64,000 bases of DNA from Armatimonadetes bacterium UBA1398. Lineage in GTDB: Bacteria; Armatimonadota; Zipacnadia; UBA1398. The position numbers and the translations under genes are program-made. Positions 14,058-22,074 of the stretch are shown here, one piece after another. The notes beneath the pieces are model-generated. The model had not been told where the DNA came from. It saw only the letters and a list, made by a program, of their open reading frames with translations, and searched no databases. How positions within the stretch are numbered: the first letter of the stretch is position 1; every line of letters starts with the position of its first letter. Location of the stretch: contig DBQI01000061.1 of the NCBI GenBank assembly GCA_002305165.1, positions 1 to 64,000 of the forward strand. The letters are read 5' to 3'.

Positions 14058-15998
14058 ATGCGGCGCCACCCTCGACATGTTATGCATCCATCGTGCGTTG
14101 CGCTTGCGTTCCTGACGCTAGCCACGTGCCGGATCGCGCCTGCCCAGAGCGACACTGACCCGGATGATATCGTGCCGGTGAACCTAGTCTCGGCAGAGGT
14201 GGAGCAGCTTCACAACGCGGTCCGAGTGGTGCTCGAGGCGGATGGCACCCTCACTTCGGCGCTTCCTCACCATTACTACGACATCCTGGAGTCTCGGGTG
14301 ACCGATGACATCAGCACCCGGACCATCGACGAGGTGCCCTTCCAGCTGACCAACGCGCGATCTCGGATCGGTAGCTTCGTTGACGTCTCCAGTTACCCCG
14401 TGAGCCACATCGTCATCACCCCCATGGGCACGGGCAACAGGGGGATCGGGCTCGAGTGCAACCTGGTGCTCTATCGGCCGGGTGGCGTTGTCGATAGCGA
14501 CATGATGTCGTACCTATGGCGGCTTGGCGCCGAGGCGTACGAGTGGCGGTCGATGGGAGTGAGCATCCTCATCGATGTCCGGCTGTCTCAGGATGAGCGG
14601 TCGGTGATCATCACCGTCAATAGCGACCAGTATAGGGACGCCTCGGCCGAGCGCGTGTACCATCAGCCGGGGCCCGACGACCTGCAACGTCTGGCCATTG
14701 GGCAGAGAGACGGGCTATTCGCCCTGGATGCTGTCAACGTCCCGTTGGCCCGACTGGTGGAGGAGCTCGGCAGGCTCTGTGGCCGCCCGATCTCCCTCTC
14801 CGCCGAAAGGGAGCGGTGGGTTACAGCGTATATCCCCTCCGCTACCGTCGACGAGATCCTGGAGGCCATCTGTGCGGGCTATGAGCTCAGCTCCTCAGAA
14901 CTGCCCGGGGGCGGCATGGTCATCAGCGAGGCGCGGCCCGTCGACGCCCAGAGCTACGCCGGCAACCGCTCGGTAGCCGTGCCGTGCCGCCACATCACAG
15001 CGAAGGATGCGGTGAACCTCCTCCCCTACTCACTGCTGCCGTATCTGCGCCTTGACATGGACAACAACGCCATCATCGTCACCGGGTCTCGGGCGCTCGC
15101 CGACAAGGTTCGGGCTGACGTCGCCACCTTCGACGTTCCCCCTCCCCTCGTCCAGGTCGAAGCGCGGGTTGTCGCTCTGTCGGGAACGGATAAGACGGCC
15201 TTCATGAGTGGTGGTTGGGGGACAAGTGCTGACGACTCCGTGCTGATGGGACGACTGGGAGCCGTCGGGTACGCCAGCGGCGCCGCTGTAGGCGAGGCAC
15301 GGGACGCCCTGTTCCCCGGGATGGTGATGTTCCCGCGTGTGACCCCAGCGGGTGGGTGGCATGCCGCCCTTGCGGCCCTGGAGAGCGAGGGCCGCAGCAG
15401 GACGATCGCCCGTCCACACCTGACCGTGGCGAACGGTCGCCGTGCCGACCTCTTCGTAGGTGACCGGAAGTTCATCGAGGCTCAGCCTAGCCGCCGGAGT
15501 CTGGGCGGTCTCCGCGAGATCGGCAGCGGCATCCGCCTCACCGTGACGCCCCAGGCTGGCAGCGAGGGCGACATCACGCTCCACCTGAACCTGAGCGTAT
15601 CCAGCTTCGTGGAGATCGCCGACGGCCTCAACGTGCCTAGCTCGGCCACCCGGGCTATGTCGGGCACCGTGCGTGTCCGGCAAGGGGATAGCGTGATCAT
15701 CGGCGGGTTGATGCAGGAGATCGAGAGCGATGCTGCCCTGGGCCTGCCAGGGGTGGTCGACGTGGCGGCGCTGAGGCGGCTCCTCGGCGCCGATTCGGAG
15801 TCGACGGGGTACGATGACGTGATCTACATCCTGACGGCTCGCGTTGTGGATAACGGGCCGCAGACAACCGAGAGTTTCGTCCTCCTGGGAGGAGATCAGA
15901 GTGAGGCAGTCACTCCGCGTGACGATCGCCCTAGCGTTGCTGAGTTCGTGCGCTCCGTACGCACATGGCGCAGTGTGGGCGAACATCAAGACGGTTGA
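14058..15998 (+). CDS. Diverged secretin-family protein, second of three
   Basis: 646 residues. The N-terminus (ALAFLTLATCRIAPAQ) is a signal peptide, possibly a lipoprotein signal at ATC. Residues about 35-200 form an AMIN-like beta domain that is also seen in the third paralogue. An STN-like domain follows at about 215-290 (LDAVNVPLARLVEELGRLCG), then an N-domain (CRHITAKDAVNLLPYSLLPYL, NNAIIVTGS). The secretin core starts around 440 (ARPHLTVANGRRADLFVGD) and includes TVRVRQGDSVIIGGLM. The final part differs from its two neighbours: LPGVVDVAALRRLLG replaces the IPLIGxLF segment. The last 98 nt overlap the start of the next gene. An in-frame ATG at 14082 is an alternative start. Confidence 0.8.
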   Translation: MRRHPRHVMHPSCVALAFLTLATCRIAPAQSDTDPDDIVPVNLVSAEVEQLHNAVRVVLEADGTLTSALPHHYYDILESRVTDDISTRTIDEVPFQLTNARSRIGSFVDVSSYPVSHIVITPMGTGNRGIGLECNLVLYRPGGVVDSDMMSYLWRLGAEAYEWRSMGVSILIDVRLSQDERSVIITVNSDQYRDASAERVYHQPGPDDLQRLAIGQRDGLFALDAVNVPLARLVEELGRLCGRPISLSAERERWVTAYIPSATVDEILEAICAGYELSSSELPGGGMVISEARPVDAQSYAGNRSVAVPCRHITAKDAVNLLPYSLLPYLRLDMDNNAIIVTGSRALADKVRADVATFDVPPPLVQVEARVVALSGTDKTAFMSGGWGTSADDSVLMGRLGAVGYASGAAVGEARDALFPGMVMFPRVTPAGGWHAALAALESEGRSRTIARPHLTVANGRRADLFVGDRKFIEAQPSRRSLGGLREIGSGIRLTVTPQAGSEGDITLHLNLSVSSFVEIADGLNVPSSATRAMSGTVRVRQGDSVIIGGLMQEIESDAALGLPGVVDVAALRRLLGADSESTGYDDVIYILTARVVDNGPQTTESFVLLGGDQSEAVTPRDDRPSVAEFVRSVRTWRSVGEHQDG

Positions 15999-17712
15999 CA
16001 CCACGGTCCTGAACAATGGCGTCCAGGTGATGGTGAAGGCCGATGGCATCCTCGAGTTCTATGACGCCGCCCAGATGCACGGAGACTCTACCCGCGGCCG
16101 TCGTAGCGAGATGGTCATCTACTTCCCGGAGGCCAAGAACGAGACGGGCTCTACGATCATCAAGGTCGATCAGCCTCCCGTCAGCTTCATCGAGATGTCC
16201 ATCCCCCAGGGCGCGCAGGAGGGCATCGGCGTGGTGATGCGCATCGGTTTCGTCTATCCGACCACGGCGCGGGCTCGGGCAACGGATGACCGCCTCGGCT
16301 GCATCATCACAGTGGACAGCGATGTCACGTTGGGCCAAGAGAGGTCGCTGGAGCAGGTCGAGATCACGTCGGAGCAGAGCCTGGCTGTGCACTACCACCC
16401 GGAGAGCGGTCTTCTCGACATCCTTGCGGTGAAGGCGAACCTGCATGAGGTCATCGCCCGCATCGGCCGTCTCACGGGCACCAATATCGTGGTCGACGAT
16501 CTGATCGATCCGGGGCCCAAGGGAGGCACGGGGGGCCAGCAGATCACGATCACTCTTGCCGGCGCAACGCTAGCTGAGGCTCTCGGCGCCATTGCCGCCG
16601 CAGCAGGTTTAGGGGTGTCCGATCCATCCCAATCGAACGGCGTCTACATGTTCTCGGCGGGCATCCCCACGGACCTCTCCGCTTACCGGCTTGCCGGCAC
16701 GGAGAGCTTCTCTCTAGAGAATATCGAGGCAGCGACGGCACAGGGCCTGCTGCCGAACTTCCTCTACCCACATCTCCACGTGAACCATGACCAGAACGCC
16801 ATCGTCGTCTCCGCTCCGCGCCTCATGCTCGACAAGATCGGCGCCGATCTAGGCACGGTAGACATGCCCTCGCCGCAGATCATGATCGAGGCGCTCGCCG
16901 TCGAGTTCCTCAGTAAGGACGATTTGGAGCGAACCCTGCGCCTCGGATACGAGGGTTGGGACTTCCTTGCGAACACTGACTCCGGGTCGGGCGAGATCCG
17001 GTTCGAGTCGATGGTGCGGCTGCCGGAGACCTTCACTGCGGACCTCCATGCCCTGGAGAACGAAGGGACCGTAAAGGTTTGGGCAAAGCCTCGAATGGCC
17101 GTGATGAATGGGCGTGGTGCACGTATCTTCATTGGCCAGACACGCTTCATCGAAGTGGAGGTCCCGAGCTACGGCGGCACGATCAAGCAGATCCAGGGCG
17201 TGGATGTTGGAGTGCGACTCGCCATCAGTGCGTGGACGGGCGGCAACGGTGAGATCACGGTCTCCGTCGGCCCCGTCGAGGTGAGCAGCATCTCGGAGAT
17301 CAACCCGGTCAACGGTCTGCCCGTCATCTCCACGCGCAGTGCCGAGACGACGGTTCGGATTCGCGACGGGGAGACGATTGTCATCGGGGGACTCGTGCGG
17401 CACGAGGAGTTCGTCACCCACAGGAAGATCCCCATCCTCAGCGAGATCCCCCTCATCGGCGAGTTCTTCAAGAGCAAGAGCCGGTCATCGATCGACTCCG
17501 AGCTCGTGATCTTCGTGACGCCGCGACTCCTTGACCCGATCAGCGGCCAACCCGTCGGCGAGTACGGCCAGATGGACATGGAACGGTACCACCAAGAGAA
17601 CCCCGGCCCTACCACGACTGCCGGCGCGCCCACGGAGGCCTCCGGGCAGCACGAGGCTCAGAGTGCCGAGGAGACCGCGGCGGTCCCGCCGATCACGCGC
17701 CGATTGAGGTAG
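15901..17712 (+). CDS. Secretin-family protein with AMIN-like domain, third of three
   Basis: 603 residues from a GTG at 15901, chosen because GGAGGAG sits 7 nt upstream and the reading gives a signal peptide (VTIALALLSSCAPYAHG). Residues about 20-165 form an AMIN-like beta domain (VQVMVKADGILEFYD), which in PilQ-type secretins binds peptidoglycan. An STN domain lies at about 175-260 (VKANLHEVIARIGRLTGTNIV) and an N-domain at about 280-330. The secretin core runs from 330 to 570: AKPRMAVMNGRGARIFIG near 394, TTVRIRDGETIVIGGLV, IPILSEIPLIGEFF, ELVIFVTPRLL. The core is intact, so ring formation is plausible. It overlaps the previous gene by 98 nt, and a strong hairpin follows its stop. Confidence 0.88.
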   Translation: MRQSLRVTIALALLSSCAPYAHGAVWANIKTVDTTVLNNGVQVMVKADGILEFYDAAQMHGDSTRGRRSEMVIYFPEAKNETGSTIIKVDQPPVSFIEMSIPQGAQEGIGVVMRIGFVYPTTARARATDDRLGCIITVDSDVTLGQERSLEQVEITSEQSLAVHYHPESGLLDILAVKANLHEVIARIGRLTGTNIVVDDLIDPGPKGGTGGQQITITLAGATLAEALGAIAAAAGLGVSDPSQSNGVYMFSAGIPTDLSAYRLAGTESFSLENIEAATAQGLLPNFLYPHLHVNHDQNAIVVSAPRLMLDKIGADLGTVDMPSPQIMIEALAVEFLSKDDLERTLRLGYEGWDFLANTDSGSGEIRFESMVRLPETFTADLHALENEGTVKVWAKPRMAVMNGRGARIFIGQTRFIEVEVPSYGGTIKQIQGVDVGVRLAISAWTGGNGEITVSVGPVEVSSISEINPVNGLPVISTRSAETTVRIRDGETIVIGGLVRHEEFVTHRKIPILSEIPLIGEFFKSKSRSSIDSELVIFVTPRLLDPISGQPVGEYGQMDMERYHQENPGPTTTAGAPTEASGQHEAQSAEETAAVPPITRRLR

Positions 17713-17738
17713 GCGCCACAGGCGGATCTGGCGAATCT

Positions 17739-17771
17739 AACATCGGGGCCGCGAATACGGGCCCCGATGTT
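17739..17771 (+). terminator. 12-bp hairpin after the secretin genes
   Basis: AACATCGGGGCC (17739-17750) is perfectly complementary to 17760-17771 around a 9-nt loop, 26 nt after the last secretin stop. There is no U-tract, but the stem strength and location fit a transcript end between the secretin unit and the DUF2953 gene. Confidence 0.65.
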
Positions 17772-17796
17772 CCGCGTACGTTAGGAGGGCCACGGG

Positions 17797-18549
17797 ATGG
17801 GAGCCGTCGGGTTCGCTGTCGGCATGATCGTCGAACTCCTGACCCTTGTGCTGTTGGTCCTGTTGGTGCTGCCGTGCGCGGGACAGGTCCGTTGGAGCCG
17901 CGGCTACGGGGACGATGTTTCGGGCTGGTCCGTCCGCCTGCTCCGGGGAGCAGTGACGGGGAGGAGGGTCACCTTCCGTGGTCGGACTCGGCGCTCCTGG
18001 TCAGTGCTCGGGCGACGGGTGCTATGTAGGCGGGACGGCCCGGGCCGAGGCGAGCCAGGGCCGATAGACGATGCGGCACCGGCACGGGCGAGGAGGAAAC
18101 GCCGCTTATCACGCCTATCCGCCCCCATTATGCAGCACTGGCTCAGCCAGCCGGATCTGCTGCTGCGGTGGGTGGTGGTCGGATCGGACGGGCTGAGGCA
18201 GCTTGCCGGAACCGTGAAGCTGGAGCCCATCACGCTGCGGACGTGCATCGGGTTGGGGGACCCAGCGGCAACGGGCATGGCGTACGGGCTCCTTTGGGGC
18301 CTCCTGGGGTCGGTCCTCGGCGGCCTGCCCTGCCGAGCCATCGCCATCGACGCAGACTGGTTCCACGCGACCTGCGCAGTGGACGTCCGTCTGGGCGTCA
18401 GGGGCAGGCCGAGTGACGTGATGATCGCCCTCATGAGGTTGGCCCTTCGCGCGCCATGGTTGGCCACATGGCGCTCCGTGCGAAGTCAACGAGGTATCTC
18501 AGGATGTGTCCGCTCCCACGGACGGGCAGCGGAAGCGACGAGAGGATAA
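17797..18549 (+). CDS. DUF2953-family membrane protein (YtfI-like)
   Basis: 250 residues. One hydrophobic helix lies at about 5-32 (MIVELLTLVLLVLLVLPCAG), then a basic, low-complexity region, then the DUF2953-like end with TLRTCIGLGDPAATGMAYGLLWGLLG, the most conserved segment of that family. AGGAGGG upstream supports the start. It is directly followed (5 nt) by a GerW/YtfJ gene. In Bacillus and many Firmicutes ytfI and ytfJ are adjacent and belong to the sporulation regulon, so both the pair and its order are conserved here. The exact function of DUF2953 is not known. Confidence 0.78.
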   Translation: MGAVGFAVGMIVELLTLVLLVLLVLPCAGQVRWSRGYGDDVSGWSVRLLRGAVTGRRVTFRGRTRRSWSVLGRRVLCRRDGPGRGEPGPIDDAAPARARRKRRLSRLSAPIMQHWLSQPDLLLRWVVVGSDGLRQLAGTVKLEPITLRTCIGLGDPAATGMAYGLLWGLLGSVLGGLPCRAIAIDADWFHATCAVDVRLGVRGRPSDVMIALMRLALRAPWLATWRSVRSQRGISGCVRSHGRAAEATRG

Positions 18550-18554
18550 CCGCA

Positions 18555-18962
18555 ATGGAGTTTGGTCCCATGGAGCAGATGAGTGTGCTCGCGAACGAGG
18601 TGAGGCAGATCGCGCAGACCGAGACGGTGATCGGTGAGCCGATCCACGCCGGTGAGTCGACGATCGTGCCGGTCATCAGCGTCTCCATCGGTTTCGGCGC
18701 CGGAGGCGTTCATGGAGGTCAGAGCGGTACGAAGGCCACAGGCTCAGGCGGTGGCGGCGGAGCGGGCATCAGCCTCACTCCTGTTGCATTCCTGGTGGTC
18801 ACAGGTGATGACGTGCGGCTCCTCCCCATCAAGGAGTCCGCGGTCAGAGGACTGGCCGCCTCGGTGCCCCGGATCGTCGATGCGTTGATCGACAGGAAGA
18901 AGGGCTCAGGAGACACGGGCGGCAGCAAGACCGCCGACGCCGAAGAGCCCACGGACGAGTAG
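18555..18962 (+). CDS. GerW/YtfJ-family sporulation-associated protein
   Basis: 135 residues matching the YtfJ/GerW family. Seen in the sequence are ETVIGEPIHAGESTIVPVISVSIGFGAGG, then a glycine-rich linker (GSGGGGGAG), then GISLTPVAFLVVTGDDVRLLPI. In Bacillus subtilis GerW is needed for germination with some germinants, but the family also occurs in non-sporulating bacteria, so spore formation is not proven. The ATG at 18555 has GAGAGGA upstream; the preceding DUF2953 gene ends 5 nt before it. The tail is charged and repetitive, which is normal for the family. Confidence 0.85.
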   Translation: MEFGPMEQMSVLANEVRQIAQTETVIGEPIHAGESTIVPVISVSIGFGAGGVHGGQSGTKATGSGGGGGAGISLTPVAFLVVTGDDVRLLPIKESAVRGLAASVPRIVDALIDRKKGSGDTGGSKTADAEEPTDE

Positions 18963-18965
18963 CTG

Positions 18966-19448
18966 TTGCGGATCGGGATCGTCAGCGATACCCACGTCTG
19001 GAGCTACCGGAAGCTACCCCCAGAGGTCGCGCAGGTGTTCGCCGGGGTGGATCTCATCATCCACGCCGGTGATGTTCTTGGACTGGGCGTGCTTCGGGGG
19101 CTGGAGGGGATCGCGCCGGTCGTCTTCGTGGAGGGCAACTGCGACCACTTCGACGGACCGGAGCGTGCCGTCGTCCACGCTGGGCAACACGCGATCGGGG
19201 TTGTTCATCGGCCCCCGCGGCTGTTCCAGGTCGAGACGCTCGCCGACTACTTCGGCGAGCCGGTGGGCGCCGTAGTGCACGGCCACACTCACCGTTCGCA
19301 CATCACGCAAATGGGGGATGTGCTCTGCATGAATCCTGGCTCCCCTACGACTCCGCGCGATGGCGCCCGTAGCGTCATTCTGCTCGAGGCAACCGACGAG
19401 CTGCGGCCGCGCATCCACGTGCTGGGGCCGGGGACCGGAGGAGATTAG
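18966..19448 (+). CDS. YfcE/MJ0936-type metallophosphoesterase
   Basis: 160 residues of the calcineurin-like superfamily, the usual size for this family. Metal-binding motifs are complete: SDTH (D and H, residues 7-10), HAGD near 37-40, GNCD near 58-61 (the common variant of GNH/D) and HGHTH near 103-107. Family members hydrolyse phosphodiesters using two metal ions, often Mn2+; the natural substrate is not known. The TTG at 18966 must be the start because the first motif follows at once. It has no clear ribosome-binding site and lies 3 nt after the gerW stop, which suggests coupled translation. The 183-nt space after it shows nothing recognised. Confidence 0.88.
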   Translation: MRIGIVSDTHVWSYRKLPPEVAQVFAGVDLIIHAGDVLGLGVLRGLEGIAPVVFVEGNCDHFDGPERAVVHAGQHAIGVVHRPPRLFQVETLADYFGEPVGAVVHGHTHRSHITQMGDVLCMNPGSPTTPRDGARSVILLEATDELRPRIHVLGPGTGGD

Positions 19449-19632
19449 GTCAGCCGCCGAAACGACGAGGTCCGCGCAGGGCGCCGGTTGGTCCACCCGG
19501 AATGACTCTGTATGCGGCGCTCTTGGGCACCTACCAGGCTGTTATCGCTCATGTGCCGTCGGTCTCAGGGGGTGCGGCCACGGAACTGTCGGCCGGCACG
19601 AGCGAGTACGCTGAGGCCAGAGAGGAAGAACT

Positions 19633-20547
19633 GTGGACAATCCGCTGCGCATTGGCATCCTAGGTCTCGACACCTCCCACTCCGTCGCCTTCGCCCGAAT
19701 CTTCAACAACCCTGACCAGCCAGAGGACGCTGCGGCACCTGGGGGACGCATCACTCACGCCTGGGCGGACCGCGCCAAGGGCGATATGGCCGCCACTGTC
19801 GAGGAGCGCCGTGAGGAGCTGACCTCCAAGTGGGGCGTGGCAATGGTGCGCAAGCCCACGGAGATGGTCGGCAAGGTGGACGCGGTCATGGTCCTCGCCG
19901 TGAATGGCGCGGATCATGCTCGGCTAGCGCGTCCCTTTCTCGACGAGGGCATGCCGATCTTCGTGGACAAACCCTTCACGAACAGCGTCAGCCAGGCACG
20001 GTCTCTCATCAAGGCGGCACAGTCCAGCCGTTCGGCGATGATGTCGTGCTCGGCGCTGAGGTACGCGGATGAGGTCGTCAGCGTGATCAAAGAGGGGCCG
20101 CATATCGGCATCCCCTTCGGCGGATGCCTCTGCGGCCCGGGCGCGCACCGTGAAGGCATGCCAGGACCCTTCTTCTACGGCATCCACACGGCTGAGATGC
20201 TGCAAACGCTCTTCGGTACAGGCATCGAATCGGTGCGATGCGAGCACTCCGATCGCGAGGACGTAGCCACCGTCTACTACAAGGACGGTCGCACGCCCGT
20301 GCTTCGGTTCGTCCGTGGCTGTGATGAGAGCTTCTGGTTCTCCGTCAGCGCCACGGGCGGAGCGCGCCTCGCCAAGATCGAGGGTAGCTCGTTCTATGCG
20401 CGCATGCTCAGGCGCGTCCTGGCGATGTTCCAGACGAAACGCCCGCCGGTCTCCTTGGCCGAGACGTTCGAGATCATCGCGCTTCTCGAGGCCATCGACC
20501 GCTCCGGCGCCAAGCGCGGCGCGAAGATCAAGCTAGCCACACTGTAA
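19633..20547 (+). CDS. Gfo/Idh/MocA-family NAD(P)-dependent oxidoreductase
   Basis: 304 residues beginning from a GTG with AGAGAGGAAG upstream. The N-terminal Rossmann fold is seen in LRIGILGLDTSHSVAFARIF, where the glycine motif is degenerate, then KVDAVMVLAVNGADHARLARPFLDEG and the family Lys motif IFVDKPFT, which carries the catalytic-site lysine. The C-terminal half (about 135-290) fits the usual alpha/beta substrate domain. Enzymes of this family oxidise or reduce sugars, inositols or related polyols with NAD(P). The N-terminal 'LGLDTSH' form is common in a subgroup seen beside carbohydrate genes. It precedes a phosphohexomutase by 48 nt. Confidence 0.85.
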   Translation: MDNPLRIGILGLDTSHSVAFARIFNNPDQPEDAAAPGGRITHAWADRAKGDMAATVEERREELTSKWGVAMVRKPTEMVGKVDAVMVLAVNGADHARLARPFLDEGMPIFVDKPFTNSVSQARSLIKAAQSSRSAMMSCSALRYADEVVSVIKEGPHIGIPFGGCLCGPGAHREGMPGPFFYGIHTAEMLQTLFGTGIESVRCEHSDREDVATVYYKDGRTPVLRFVRGCDESFWFSVSATGGARLAKIEGSSFYARMLRRVLAMFQTKRPPVSLAETFEIIALLEAIDRSGAKRGAKIKLATL

Positions 20548-20595
20548 TGGTCGCCGGTCGCCACGGCCGGCCTACGGAGAGGGGAATCCCGACAG

Positions 20596-22020
20596 ATGTC
20601 CGTCATCAAGTTCGGAACCGATGGATGGCGAGCCTTGAGCGCCCGCGAGTTCACCTTCAGCAACTTCGCTGTGGTGGTTCAGGCGATCGCCAATCTGCTG
20701 GTGCGCGAGGAGCTTCCGGAGCAGCCAACCGATCGGAAAGAGGTGCTGATCGGGTACGATGCCCGAGCCCTCGCCGCCGACTTCGCAGCGGAGGCAGCCA
20801 GCATCCTCGCTGGCAATGGGATCCCCACGGCCATGACCCGGCGACCGACTCCGACACCTGCCGTCGCTCATGCCATCGCCGACCGACTGGCCCTGGGGGC
20901 CTTCGTGCTCACGGCGAGCCATAACCCACCGGAGTACATGGGCGTGAAGTTCATCCCCTGGTACGCTGGTCCCGCTCTCTCCGATATCACCAGCAAGATC
21001 GAGGCCGAGGTTGCCCGCGTCTACGAGACCCAGGACATCCGGCGCGATGACTCCGCTGTCCCCGATACACTGGACCCGCGGCGCGCCTACTTCGATGCGC
21101 TGCGCTACCTCATCGACTTCGACGCCATTCGTGAGGCGGGCCTTCGGATCGCCGTGGATCCCATGCACGGCACGACCATGGGCTACCTGGACACGGTACT
21201 AAGAGCCGCCGGGTGCGACGTGAGAGCCATCCACGACACACCCAGCCCCGCCTTCGGCGGTGGGCTCCCCGACCCGTCGGAGGAGCGGCTCGGGCCGCTC
21301 ATGGACCTCGTCCGAACCGACTACCTGGACGTTGGCCTCGCCAACGACGGCGATGGCGACCGCTTCGGCATCATCGACTTTGAGGGCAGATACATTGCCC
21401 CGTGCGACTTCATCAGCTTGGTCACCGACTACCATCTCCGTGATGCCAGAGTCGCGCCAGGCGCCAAAGTGGTCCGAACTGTCGCTACAACCCACCTCAT
21501 CGATGCCATAGCCGAGCGCTATGGCGCCGAGGCAGTGGAGACACCGGTAGGCTTCAAGTGGGTCGGTGAGGAGCTTCGGAAGGGCGCGCTTCTGGGGGGC
21601 GAGGAGAGCGGCGGTCTATCGAGAGGCGACCACATCCCTGAAAAGGACGGGATCTTCGCGTGCCTACTCGCGGCGGAGATGATCGCGAAGATGGGCACGC
21701 CGCTTACTGATCAACTCCGCAGGCTCCGTAGGGAGTTCCCCGAGCATCGCTGGTTCCGTCGCAACCTCCATGTTGACCCCGAGAGGCGCGAGGCCGTGAT
21801 GGAGAGGTTCAGATCGTTGGGTGAGCGCGCCCAGGTCGCGGGCCAAAAGGTTGCCAAGGTGGACACGCGAGACGGCGTCAAGGTCTGGCTAGCCGATGGA
21901 TCCTGGCTGCTGGGGAGACCCTCGGGCACAGAGCCCCTCGTGCGCGTCTACGCCGAGGCCCGATCGAAGGCATGCCAGGAGGCACTGGAGAGTCTCATGC
22001 TCGAGATGATCGCCTCATAG
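20596..22020 (+). CDS. Phosphoglucomutase/phosphomannomutase (alpha-D-phosphohexomutase family)
   Basis: 474 residues, full length for the bacterial family. The phosphoserine loop is TASHNP with Ser108, the metal-binding loop is DGDGDR at 251-256, the sugar-binding loop is GGEESGG at 334-340, and the phosphate-binding loop is RPSGTEPLVRVY near the C-terminus. It moves a phosphate between C1 and C6 of a hexose through a bisphosphate intermediate in the cytoplasm. Glucose, mannose or glucosamine specificity cannot be fixed from these motifs alone. The N-terminus (FGTDGWR) supports the ATG at 20596. Confidence 0.93.
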   Translation: MSVIKFGTDGWRALSAREFTFSNFAVVVQAIANLLVREELPEQPTDRKEVLIGYDARALAADFAAEAASILAGNGIPTAMTRRPTPTPAVAHAIADRLALGAFVLTASHNPPEYMGVKFIPWYAGPALSDITSKIEAEVARVYETQDIRRDDSAVPDTLDPRRAYFDALRYLIDFDAIREAGLRIAVDPMHGTTMGYLDTVLRAAGCDVRAIHDTPSPAFGGGLPDPSEERLGPLMDLVRTDYLDVGLANDGDGDRFGIIDFEGRYIAPCDFISLVTDYHLRDARVAPGAKVVRTVATTHLIDAIAERYGAEAVETPVGFKWVGEELRKGALLGGEESGGLSRGDHIPEKDGIFACLLAAEMIAKMGTPLTDQLRRLRREFPEHRWFRRNLHVDPERREAVMERFRSLGERAQVAGQKVAKVDTRDGVKVWLADGSWLLGRPSGTEPLVRVYAEARSKACQEALESLMLEMIAS

Positions 22021-22026
22021 TGGGCA

Positions 22027-22062
22027 CCCGGGCGGCGGAGCGAGACGGCCACGCCGCCCGGG
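22027..22062. terminator. Bidirectional hairpin between convergent genes
   Basis: CCCGGGCGGC (22027-22036) is perfectly complementary to GCCGCCCGGG (22053-22062). It lies 6 nt after the mutase stop and 12 nt after the stop of the opposite-strand PEGA lipoprotein gene, so it can serve both transcripts. Confidence 0.65.
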
Positions 22063-22074
22063 CCACCCCTCGGG

